Shown here: positions 1 through 5,997 of the stretch, in pieces
Position numbering within the stretch: position 1 is the first letter of the stretch
How the letters are laid out: the number at the start of each line of letters is the position of its first letter
Origin: CAZBPZ01 sp964493955
GTDB lineage: Bacteria > Chloroflexota > Dehalococcoidia > Dehalococcoidales > Fen-1064
Assembly (NCBI GenBank): GCA_964493955.1
Contig: CAZBPZ010000039.1
Location: 1 to 15,736, forward strand
Direction of reading: 5' to 3'
DNA length: 15,736 nt
The notes under the pieces: model-generated
Told to the model about the DNA's origin: nothing
The model's database searches: none
Seen by the model: only the letters and a program-made list of their open reading frames with translations
Made by a program: the position numbers and the translations under genes

Positions 1-75
1 CCGGGTTTACTCACTTTACCTGACACTACCTGGCCCCGCCAGCGCTCCGGCCCCGGGGCGCAACCACCCGCCAAC

Positions 76-104
76 TTGACGCTACCCCGCCGTGATGCTA
101 AAGT
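76..104 (+). promoter_or_regulatory. Predicted promoter of etfBA
   Basis: The -35 is TTGACG (76-81, 5 of 6 to consensus), the spacer is 17 bp and the -10 is TAAAGT (99-104, 4 of 6). Transcription should start near 111, giving a leader of about 57 nt before the etfB start at 168. An inverted repeat overlaps the -10 box. No other promoter-like pair is visible upstream of etfB in the window. Confidence 0.6.
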
Positions 105-109
105 AGCAT
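95..109. promoter_or_regulatory. Inverted repeat over the etfBA -10 box, possible operator
   Basis: ATGCTA, a 3-nt centre (AAG), then TAGCAT form a perfect 6+6 dyad. It covers the -10 hexamer at 99-104, so a bound repressor would block RNA polymerase directly. The regulator is unknown and none is encoded nearby. Function is inferred from position and symmetry only. Confidence 0.4.
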
Positions 110-167
110 GCGGAATTGCCCGCAACCGGCCACCATCAATGCGCGTCAAGAAGGAGGAAGGCCCACC

Positions 168-968
168 ATGAACATGATTGTGTGCGTCAAGCAGGTGCCA
201 GACCCAGAGGCGCCCCCGGCCAGTTTCAAGATTGACACTGCCAGCAACAAGGTCATCCCCCCGGCCGGCGTACCGCCCGTAATCAGCCCGTTTGACGAGC
301 AGGCCGTGGAAGCGGCCCTGCGTATCAAGGACACCCTCGGGGGTAAGATTACCGCCATCAGCCTGGGGGTAGGGCTGCTGCGGGACGTGGTCAAGAAACC
401 CCTCTCCATGGGGGCAGATGAGCTTGTCCTGCTGGAAGACCCCGCCTTTGACGGCGGTGATAGCTGGTCCACCGCCACCGCCCTGGCAGCCGCCATCAAG
501 AAGATAGGTGAGTACGACATCATCTTCACCGGGCGGCAGGCTTCCGACTGGGACGGTGGCCAGGTAGGCTCCGGCATCGCCGAAATACTCGGCCTGCCCT
601 GTGTCACCCTGGCCAAGAAGGTAGAGGTCATTGACGGCAAGCTCAGGGTTGAGCGCGTCATCACGGACGGCTACGAGGTGGTAGAGGTACCTCTACCGGC
701 CCTCGTTACCGTCAGCAACGAGCTGGGCGAGCCGCGCTACGCCACCATCAAGGGCATCATGGCGGCCAAGCGGAAGGAGCCCACCGTCTGGACGCCGGCC
801 GACATCGGCCTGGAGCCTTCGCAGGTGGGAGCCGCCGGCCGCCGCACCAAGATGCTACGCCTCTTCCAGCCGGTGCGCGAAGGCACCTGTGAGATTGTGG
901 CCGGTGAGGACGAGGCCGAAGCCGGCGCCAACCTGGCAGTGAAGCTGGCAGAGGCCAAGGTGCTCTAG
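168..968 (+). CDS. etfB: Electron transfer flavoprotein, beta subunit
   Basis: Small subunit of the heterodimeric cytoplasmic electron carrier ETF, which passes electrons between acyl-CoA or related dehydrogenases and a quinone reductase or other partner. The 266-aa length is normal for EtfB. The N-terminal VKQVPD (residues 7-12) is characteristic. The nucleotide-binding segment GRQASDWDGGQVG (122-134) and the beta-family signature region (about 163-182, ending PLPALVTV) are both present. The reading frame is open back to 108, but the ATG at 168 is preceded by a strong AAGGAGGAAG ribosome site (151-160), and the family's N-terminus begins there. The earlier ATG lies inside the promoter palindrome. 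etfA follows after 51 bp on the same strand, so the pair is one operon. The QVG ending of the nucleotide site, instead of QTG as in AMP-binding mitochondrial-type EtfB, hints at a second FAD; this is inference. Confidence 0.96.
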   Translation: MNMIVCVKQVPDPEAPPASFKIDTASNKVIPPAGVPPVISPFDEQAVEAALRIKDTLGGKITAISLGVGLLRDVVKKPLSMGADELVLLEDPAFDGGDSWSTATALAAAIKKIGEYDIIFTGRQASDWDGGQVGSGIAEILGLPCVTLAKKVEVIDGKLRVERVITDGYEVVEVPLPALVTVSNELGEPRYATIKGIMAAKRKEPTVWTPADIGLEPSQVGAAGRRTKMLRLFQPVREGTCEIVAGEDEAEAGANLAVKLAEAKVL

Positions 969-1019
969 CCGCAGGCCGGGCACCCTGGTCTATCAGTCCT
1001 GGAGAGAAAGGAAGTACAA

Positions 1020-2012
1020 ATGGCTAACAAGGGCGTGATGATACTGGCTGAGCCGGCTGATGGCAAGCTGGCGACGATTTCAACCGAGCTGCTGGGGATG
1101 GGCCGCAAGCTGGCTGACGACCTCGGGGAAGAGCTTGCCGCCGTACTCATCGGAGACGGGGTAAGCGGTCTGGCCCAGGAAGCCATCGCCTTCGGGGCAG
1201 ACAAGGTCTATGTCGCCGAGGACGCCCTCCTCAAGCCGTACCGGACAGACGCATTCCTGGCCGCGATGGAGAAAGTGGTGGCCCAGGCCCCGCCCAAAGT
1301 CCTGCTCATGGGGCAGAACGCGGTGGGGCGCGACCTGGCCCCGCGGCTGGCCTTCCGGCTGAACACCACCGTGTCAATGGACTGCGTGGAGCTGGCAATA
1401 GACCCCGATTCCAAGCTGCTGCTGCAGACCAAGCCGGTCTACGGCGGCAACGCCCGCGCCATCTACACCAGTGACACCATGCCGCAGATGGCCACGCTGC
1501 GTGCCAAGGCCGGTGAGCCGCTCCCCCGCGACGACTCGCGCCAGGGCGAGGTCATCAAGGTTGACCCCGGGGTGAACCCGTCGGCCATCCGCACCGAGGT
1601 GAAGGAGACCGTCCTGGAGGAAGTGACCGGCATCAAGCTGGAAGATGCCAACGTGGTGGTATCCGGGGGGCGCGGCATCGGGGGGCCGGAAGGCTTCAAG
1701 GAGCTGGAAGAGCTGGCCAAGCTCCTCAAGGGTGCCCTGGGGGCCAGCCGGCCGCCGTGTGATAACGGCTGGGTGCCCGATACCATCCAGGTAGGGCTGA
1801 CGGGTAAGATTGTCTCGCCGGACCTTTACATCGCGGTGGCAATCTCCGGCTCGAGCCAGCACCTGGCCGGCTGCAGCGGCTCCAAGACAATCGTGGCCAT
1901 TAACCGTGACCCGGAGGCCAACATCTTCAAGGAGGCGGCCTTCGGCGTGGTGGGCGACTGGAAGAAGGTGGTACCCGCCTTCAAGGAGAAGCTCAAGGAG
2001 CTGCTGGCCTGA
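1020..2012 (+). CDS. etfA: Electron transfer flavoprotein, alpha subunit
   Basis: Large ETF subunit; it binds the FAD that shuttles electrons and pairs with EtfB just upstream. The 330-aa length is normal. Residues 1 to about 190 form the N-terminal ETF domain. The C-terminal FAD domain starts with SGGRGIGG (215-222) and carries TGKIVSP (261-267), the alpha-subunit signature (LYIAVAISGSSQHLAG, 269-284) and AINRDPEANIF near 296-306. Two signature positions differ from the usual GISGAIQH: Ala replaces Gly at 274 and Ser replaces Ile at 279. The ATG at 1020 follows a purine-rich GGAGAGAAAGGAA ribosome site. A strong terminator ends the operon 27 bp after the stop. No dehydrogenase, ferredoxin or quinone oxidoreductase is adjacent, so the redox partner cannot be named. 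Confidence 0.96.
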   Translation: MANKGVMILAEPADGKLATISTELLGMGRKLADDLGEELAAVLIGDGVSGLAQEAIAFGADKVYVAEDALLKPYRTDAFLAAMEKVVAQAPPKVLLMGQNAVGRDLAPRLAFRLNTTVSMDCVELAIDPDSKLLLQTKPVYGGNARAIYTSDTMPQMATLRAKAGEPLPRDDSRQGEVIKVDPGVNPSAIRTEVKETVLEEVTGIKLEDANVVVSGGRGIGGPEGFKELEELAKLLKGALGASRPPCDNGWVPDTIQVGLTGKIVSPDLYIAVAISGSSQHLAGCSGSKTIVAINRDPEANIFKEAAFGVVGDWKKVVPAFKEKLKELLA

Positions 2013-2038
2013 AACTATACCGGCAAATTAAAATCCCG

Positions 2039-2070
2039 GGGAGGCCCCGTACGGGGCCTCCCTTATTCTT
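2039..2070 (+). terminator. Rho-independent terminator of etfBA
   Basis: A perfect 24-bp palindrome (2039-2062; GGGAGGCCCC / GGGGCCTCCC around GTAC) starts 27 bp after the etfA stop. It is followed by TTATTCTT (2063-2070), a moderate U-tract. The stem is very GC-rich and ends the plus-strand operon before the convergent EF-G2-type gene. Confidence 0.85.
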
Positions 2071-2230
2071 CCCCCCGGAAACTACCAGATGTACGATGCC
2101 GGCTTATCCGGCAGGGGCACCAAAAAGCCCCCTTTACATTCTTCCCCCCGAGACTGCCAGATGTACGATGCCGGCTTATCCGGCAGGGGCACCAAAAAGC
2201 CCCCCTCATTCTTTACCCCGGAGACTCCAG
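2064..2230. repeat. Tandem repeat of about 72 bp between convergent genes
   Basis: A 48-nt segment is present twice without mismatch, at 2085-2132 and 2157-2204 (period 72). A 24-25 nt linking segment occurs three times with small changes (2064-2088, 2137-2160, 2207-2230), giving the order S-R-S-R-S. Each 48-nt copy holds two hairpins. One is TGCCGG-cttat-CCGGCA (2097-2113 and 2169-2185). The other is GGGGC with an 8-nt loop and GCCCC (2114-2131 and 2186-2203). It lies between the etfBA terminator and the stop codon of the minus-strand EF-G2-type gene. It may act as extra terminator or RNA-end structure, or be a REP-like intergenic element. Reading frames across it are short and repeat the same peptide, so I regard it as non-coding. 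Confidence 0.9.
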
Positions 2231-2232
2231 GG

Positions 2233-4284
2233 CTATTTTTCGGCCTCGGCCTGCCGGGCGGCGATAATCTTCTCGGCCACCGCCGGCGGCACCTCCTGGT
2301 AGTGGCTGAACTCCATCGTAAAGGTACCCTTGCCCTGGGTGATGGAGCGCAGGGTAATGGCGTAACGCTGCACCTCCGGGAGCGGCACCTGCACGTCGAT
2401 AACGTTCATGCCGTCATCCGGGTTCATGCCCTGCACCTGGGCACGCTTGGTATTGAGGTCACCGATGATATCACCGGTGTACTCCTCCGGTGCCCGCACC
2501 CGCAGGTTCACCACTGGCTCAAGCAGGACGGGCCGGCCGGCAGCCAGCCCCTTCTTCATGGCCCCGGCCGCGGCAATCTTGAAGCAGATTTCGGAAGAGT
2601 CCACCGGGTGGAAGCTGCCGTCGTAGACGGTCACCTTGATGTCATCCACCGGGTAATGGGCCAGGACGCCGTCCTCCACCGCCTCGTTGACGCCCTTCTC
2701 CACCGCCGGGATGTAGTTCTTGGGGATGGCCCCGCCTACAATCCGCTCGGCAAACTCCCGGCCCGAGCCGCGCGGTAGCGGCTCCAGCTCCAGCAGGACG
2801 TGGCCGTACTGGCCGTGGCCCCCCGTCTGCTTCTTGTGCTTGTACTCGGCCTTGGCAGGAACGGTGATTGTCTCCTTGTAGGGCACCTTGGGGGTCTCAA
2901 GCTTGACACTCACCCCGAACTTGCGCTCCATCTTCTCGGCGGCCACCTCGAGCTGGGTATCACCCAGCCCGGACATGATGGTCTCATTGGTGGTGGTGTC
3001 ACGGTGCACGTGCAGGGTGGGGTCTTCCTCGGTGAGCCGGGCCAGCGACGGCCCCAGCTTGTCCAGGTCGGCCTTGGTCCTGGGATAGACGGCGTAGCTG
3101 AAGATGGGTGCCGGGAAGGTGGTAAAGGCGACCTCCAGCGGCTTTTCACGGGTGCCGAGGGTATCACCGGTGCCCGTCACCGCCAGCTTGGCCACCGCCC
3201 CGATGTCACCGGCGTTCACGTGTGCCACCGGCTCCTGGTTCTTGCCACGCACCAGGTAGAGCTGGCCGATACGCTCGCTCTCGCCCCTGGTAACATTGAA
3301 GGCCTGGGTATTGCTCGCAATCCGGCCGTTGTAGACCCGGAAGTATGTCAGCTTGCCGACATACGGGTCAGCCGTGGTCTTGAAGACCAGCGCTGCCAGC
3401 GGCCCCTCGGCGCTGGGGGGCACGGTGCTACCATCGGCCAGCTCTATCTCGCGGCTGGCCGGCGCCGGAAGATAGCCGACCACGGCATCCATCAGCCGGG
3501 CCGTGCCGATGTTCCGGGTAGCCGCCCCCACCAGCACGGGGATGATGGTGCCGGCGGCAACCCCGTCCTTGAGGCCCTTTACCATCTCCTCCGGCGTGAG
3601 GGCCTCGCCGCCCAGGTACTTCTCGATGAGGGCATCGTCCACTTCGGCCACGGCCTCGACGAGCTGCTCCCGGTACCTGGCGGCCTCGGCCTGGAGCGGC
3701 TCCGGTATCTCGCCCTCGCTGGCATCAGGCCCGCGGTAGGCCTTCATGGCCAGCAGGTCAACCACCCCCTCAAAGCTGGTATGCGAGCCGATTGGAATCT
3801 GCACGGGCACACACTTACGCCCGAACCGGGCCTGGACCTGGCCCAGGGTACGGGCGAAGTCGGCATTTTCCCGGTCCATCTTGTTGATGAAGATAAGGCG
3901 CGGCAGCCTGGCCTCGTCGGCATAGCGCCAGACCTGCTCCGTGCCAACCTCTACCCCCGAGGTGGCACAGACCAGCAGCAGCGCCCCCTCACAGACACGG
4001 ATAGCCGCCTTAACTTCACCCACGAAGTCCAGGTAGCCCGGGGTGTCAATCAGGTTCACCTTCCGCCCCGCCCACTCGAAGGGGAGCAGGCTGAGGTTGA
4101 TGCTGATGTTCCGCTTCTGCTCGGCCGGGTCATAGTCCGAGGTTGAAGTGCCGTCGTCAACCCGGCCGAGCCGGCTAATTACCCCGGCCGTAAAGAGCAT
4201 TGCCTCGGCCAGAGAGGTCTTGCCGGCGCCGTTGTGCGACAGCAGGGCCAGGTTGCGGATGTTCTCCAGTCCAAATTCTGCCAT
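2233..4284 (-). CDS. Elongation factor G-like GTPase (EF-G2/FusA2 type)
   Basis: Translational GTPase with full EF-G architecture (683 aa), but a paralogue rather than the main translocase. G1 is SHNGAGKTS (16-24) instead of GHVDHGKTT. Switch I reads QKRNISI (56-62) instead of the ERGITI type. G3 is DTPGYLDF (80-87), and G4 is NKMD (134-137). The domain IV QTGGHGQYGHV motif and a C-terminal EVPPAVAEKII helix are intact. Tyr84 replaces the catalytic His that follows DTPG in canonical EF-G; this is usual in the EF-G2 group. The frame is open to 4368, but homologous sequence starts at the ATG at 4284, which has AGGAAAGG upstream. The gene has its own promoter and a LexA-box-like dyad. Its job is not established; EF-G2 members have been reported as ribosome-stimulated GTPases with little translocation activity. 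Confidence 0.92.
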   Translation of the reverse strand: MAEFGLENIRNLALLSHNGAGKTSLAEAMLFTAGVISRLGRVDDGTSTSDYDPAEQKRNISINLSLLPFEWAGRKVNLIDTPGYLDFVGEVKAAIRVCEGALLLVCATSGVEVGTEQVWRYADEARLPRLIFINKMDRENADFARTLGQVQARFGRKCVPVQIPIGSHTSFEGVVDLLAMKAYRGPDASEGEIPEPLQAEAARYREQLVEAVAEVDDALIEKYLGGEALTPEEMVKGLKDGVAAGTIIPVLVGAATRNIGTARLMDAVVGYLPAPASREIELADGSTVPPSAEGPLAALVFKTTADPYVGKLTYFRVYNGRIASNTQAFNVTRGESERIGQLYLVRGKNQEPVAHVNAGDIGAVAKLAVTGTGDTLGTREKPLEVAFTTFPAPIFSYAVYPRTKADLDKLGPSLARLTEEDPTLHVHRDTTTNETIMSGLGDTQLEVAAEKMERKFGVSVKLETPKVPYKETITVPAKAEYKHKKQTGGHGQYGHVLLELEPLPRGSGREFAERIVGGAIPKNYIPAVEKGVNEAVEDGVLAHYPVDDIKVTVYDGSFHPVDSSEICFKIAAAGAMKKGLAAGRPVLLEPVVNLRVRAPEEYTGDIIGDLNTKRAQVQGMNPDDGMNVIDVQVPLPEVQRYAITLRSITQGKGTFTMEFSHYQEVPPAVAEKIIAARQAEAEK

Positions 4285-4301
4285 GTGGAGCTGCCTTTCC
4301 T

Positions 4302-4313
4302 GAACGTCCGTTC
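4302..4313. promoter_or_regulatory. LexA-box-like dyad GAAC-N4-GTTC before the EF-G2-type gene
   Basis: GAACGTCCGTTC matches the GAAC-N4-GTTC core of Gram-positive and actinobacterial SOS boxes. It sits between the predicted transcription start (about 4324) and the ATG at 4284, roughly at +11 to +22, a position where a repressor could act. By chance such a core would appear about once in 60 kb, so an isolated match is weak. Its placement just behind a consensus -10 box is what makes it notable. Confidence 0.35.
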
Positions 4314-4330
4314 GTGGTGAATCAAAGTCT

Positions 4331-4360
4331 ATTATAGTGGCGGCCGGCACCCGGCGACAA
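4331..4360 (-). promoter_or_regulatory. Predicted promoter of the EF-G2-type gene
   Basis: On the minus strand the -35 is TTGTCG (4360-4355), the spacer is 18 bp and the -10 is a perfect TATAAT (4336-4331). Transcription would start near 4324, giving a leader of about 40 nt. It lies downstream of the nitroreductase terminator, so the EF-G2-type gene is expected to be transcribed independently. Confidence 0.65.
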
Positions 4361-4375
4361 GGGCACAAGGCAGAC

Positions 4376-4401
4376 GGTGGGACGCCGTGCGGCGTCCCAC
4401 C
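4376..4401 (-). terminator. Terminator after the nitroreductase gene
   Basis: A perfect 11-bp stem (GGTGGGACGCC / GGCGTCCCACC) closes a 4-nt loop. It lies 35 bp beyond the nitroreductase stop and before the EF-G2 promoter. On the minus strand it is followed by GTCTGCCTTGTG, which is only moderately T-rich, so termination may be partly factor-dependent. Confidence 0.65.
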
Positions 4402-4436
4402 CTGCTTGTCAGCGGCAGGTTGAGTCCAGAAGACGC

Positions 4437-4982
4437 CTAGTCCTGGAACCGCTCGTACACCACAATTTCAGAAAGCTCCCGGCGGGGCGGGGCCTTGGCC
4501 TCGTGGTCGGGGTAGCCCAGCGGCGTCATCTCAACCACGCTGACCCCCTCCGGGGCCTTGATGATTTCCTCCACCTTCTGGTGGTCTATGGCGCCGACAT
4601 GCACCGTCCCCAGGCCAAGGGCATGGGCCGCCAGGACCAGGTTCTGCATCGCCAGGGCAACATCGAACATATACCAGTCACCCCGGACGGTAGTGGGCTG
4701 CCCCTTGTAGTAGCCAGCCCGCTCGCGCTTGCCGCAGGCCACGATGACCACCGGGGCGTTCCTGACAGCCTCGGTGGCGGGGTTATTGGGGCTGAGCGCC
4801 CCGGCCAGGGCGGCCCGGGTAGCGGCATCCCGCACCACCACAAACTGCCAGCACTGCGTGTTCGCCCACGAGGGTGCCCACCGGGCTGCCTCCAGCACTT
4901 TTGTCAGGGTCTCCTCGTCAACCGGTGTCGGCTTGTAGCGGCGGATGCTCCTTCTCGTCTTGATGGCTTCCAGTACGTCCAT
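4437..4982 (-). CDS. FMN-dependent nitroreductase family protein
   Basis: Flavoprotein of the nitroreductase fold (181 aa, typical for the short subfamily). Members use NAD(P)H through FMN to reduce nitro groups, quinones, enones or similar substrates, usually as cytoplasmic dimers. The FMN-phosphate-binding start RRSIRRY (10-16) is clear, followed by APSWANTQCWQFVVV, equivalent to the family's APSxxNxQPW segment with Cys in place of Pro. MTPLGYPD near the C-terminus is the second FMN-contact region. The physiological substrate cannot be deduced. The ATG at 4982 has an excellent GGAGGAAG ribosome site. A consensus -10 lies just upstream and a hairpin terminator downstream, so it appears monocistronic. 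Confidence 0.9.
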   Translation of the reverse strand: MDVLEAIKTRRSIRRYKPTPVDEETLTKVLEAARWAPSWANTQCWQFVVVRDAATRAALAGALSPNNPATEAVRNAPVVIVACGKRERAGYYKGQPTTVRGDWYMFDVALAMQNLVLAAHALGLGTVHVGAIDHQKVEEIIKAPEGVSVVEMTPLGYPDHEAKAPPRRELSEIVVYERFQD

Positions 4983-5007
4983 GACTTCCTCCTGTATATT
5001 TTCCTGT

Positions 5008-5013
5008 ATTATA
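5008..5013 (-). promoter_or_regulatory. Predicted -10 box of the nitroreductase gene
   Basis: A perfect TATAAT lies on the minus strand (5013-5008) in the 51-bp gap after the pcm stop. Transcription would start near 5001, leaving about 19 nt before the ATG, just enough to include the ribosome site. No good -35 is found at 16-18 bp (TAGTAC at 17 bp). A 10-bp palindrome, GTACTAGTAC (5031-5040), overlaps that position. Confidence 0.5.
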
Positions 5014-5033
5014 TTGTTCTGCCCGGGCCGGTA

Positions 5034-5720
5034 CTAGTACGGCACGTAGGAGTCAGGCCAGGCCCCCCGCCCGATGAGCGAGACGAAGCGGCACGGCCCC
5101 AGGTGCTGCACCTCGTGGCGGGTGCGGTGCCGTATTACCTTGCAGAGATCCTGCACAAACCGGGAGCCTACCGGTATCACCATGCGCCCCCCGACCTTCA
5201 GCTGGGCCACCAGGTCCGGCGGCACCTCGGGGGCGGCCGCCGTAGCGATGATAGCATCGTAAGGGGCGCCAGCCTTCCAGCCCAGGGTCTCTTCCGCCAG
5301 GTGGAACTCGATATTGGTATATCCCAGGTCTTTCAGGGTGGCCTCTGCCCGGCGGGCCAGCTCCGGCAGCCGCTCGGTAGTCACCACCTGCCGGGCCAGT
5401 TCCGCCAGTATCGCCGTCTGGTAGCCGCTGCCGGTGCCGATTTCCAGCACCTTCTCATCACCCTCAAGCTCCAGGGCCTCTGTCATCAGGGCAACGATGT
5501 AAGGCTGAGAGATAGTCTGCTCCAGGCCAATTGGCAGGGGCCTGTCTTCGTAAGCGGCACTGGCATACTCCGGCGGTACAAAGCGCTCCCGCGGGACGCG
5601 CCCCATGGCCGCCAGCACCCGCCTGTCCTTGATTGCACCCGCCAGGTCCTTGGCGAGCTCCGCTCTCGCCGCTTCGAAGTCCACCGGGGGTACCTGTTGC
5701 GCCGTGGAATTAGAGGACAA
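5034..5720 (-). CDS. pcm: Protein-L-isoaspartate O-methyltransferase
   Basis: Cytoplasmic repair enzyme that methylates L-isoaspartyl residues in damaged proteins with S-adenosylmethionine, starting their return to aspartate. The family pattern is clear: DRRVLAAMGRVPRERFVP (32-49), the QTISQP substrate/SAM-site motif (68-73) and SAM motif I LEIGTGSGY (92-100), followed by DAIIATAAAPEVPP. The start is uncertain. TTG at 5720 overlaps the upstream gene by 11 bp and would fit translational coupling, but no ribosome site is obvious. GTG at 5684 would give 216 aa, nearer the usual length. It is the last gene of the xer - small membrane protein - pcm cluster. Confidence 0.93.
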   Translation of the reverse strand: MSSNSTAQQVPPVDFEAARAELAKDLAGAIKDRRVLAAMGRVPRERFVPPEYASAAYEDRPLPIGLEQTISQPYIVALMTEALELEGDEKVLEIGTGSGYQTAILAELARQVVTTERLPELARRAEATLKDLGYTNIEFHLAEETLGWKAGAPYDAIIATAAAPEVPPDLVAQLKVGGRMVIPVGSRFVQDLCKVIRHRTRHEVQHLGPCRFVSLIGRGAWPDSYVPY

Positions 5721-5976
5721 AACGGAGTATCACCAGGACCGCCAGCAGCAGTCCACCGAGAATCCCAATGGTACGCAGCTCCGAGCCGATATCCGGCGGC
5801 CGGAATGTAGAAGCCGGAGTAACCTGGGGGCGAGCGCTGACCGGACGGGGAGTGGTAGCCGCCCTATCCGGTCGCACCGCTGGGACAGCTACCGGCTCCC
5901 GCCGGGCCACCGCTGGCTGACGGCGCCTGGTCCGGCGAGGGGCTCGGCCCTTACGGCGTTTAGGTTTAGCAGTCAT
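5710..5976 (-). CDS. Small basic proline/arginine-rich protein with a C-terminal membrane helix
   Basis: An 88-residue protein I do not recognise. The first 20 residues are very basic (KPKRRKGRAPRRTRRR, 4-19). Residues 20-62 are rich in Pro, Arg, Ala and Val and look disordered. Residues 70-88 form one hydrophobic helix ending at the C-terminus, so it may be tail-anchored with the charged part in the cytoplasm. The ATG at 5976 has a GGAG ribosome site 9 nt upstream. It lies 21 bp after the recombinase gene and overlaps pcm by 11 bp, which supports it being a real translated gene in this operon. The low-complexity sequence makes functional assignment impossible; contact with nucleic acid or the ribosome through the basic tail is speculation. 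Confidence 0.7.
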   Translation of the reverse strand: MTAKPKRRKGRAPRRTRRRQPAVARREPVAVPAVRPDRAATTPRPVSARPQVTPASTFRPPDIGSELRTIGILGGLLLAVLVILRFVL

Positions 5977-5997
5977 GCACTAACTCCGAAACCAGCC

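Noticed and set aside
1..75. Left edge before the etfBA promoter
   Set aside because: There is no open frame, strong hairpin or RNA gene; only GC-rich sequence with short chance palindromes.
108..167. Upstream ATG at 108 as the start of etfB
   Set aside because: It lies at the predicted transcription start inside the promoter dyad and lacks a ribosome site. The ATG at 168 has a strong one and matches the family N-terminus.
2085..2204. Possible small CRISPR array, because of two identical repeats with a short interval
   Set aside because: The repeats are 48 nt, the 24-nt intervals are related to each other rather than unique, only two copies exist and no cas genes are nearby.
2089..4146. Long open frames on the plus strand (2089-2778 and 2800-4146) opposite the EF-G2-type gene
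   Set aside because: They mirror the reading frame of a well-conserved GTPase in GC-rich DNA, show no recognisable domain and have His/Gly/Leu-rich antisense composition.
4377..5810. Plus-strand frame of 477 codons across the nitroreductase and pcm genes
   Set aside because: It is antisense to two clear enzyme genes and crosses their intergenic promoter; no domain similarity is visible.
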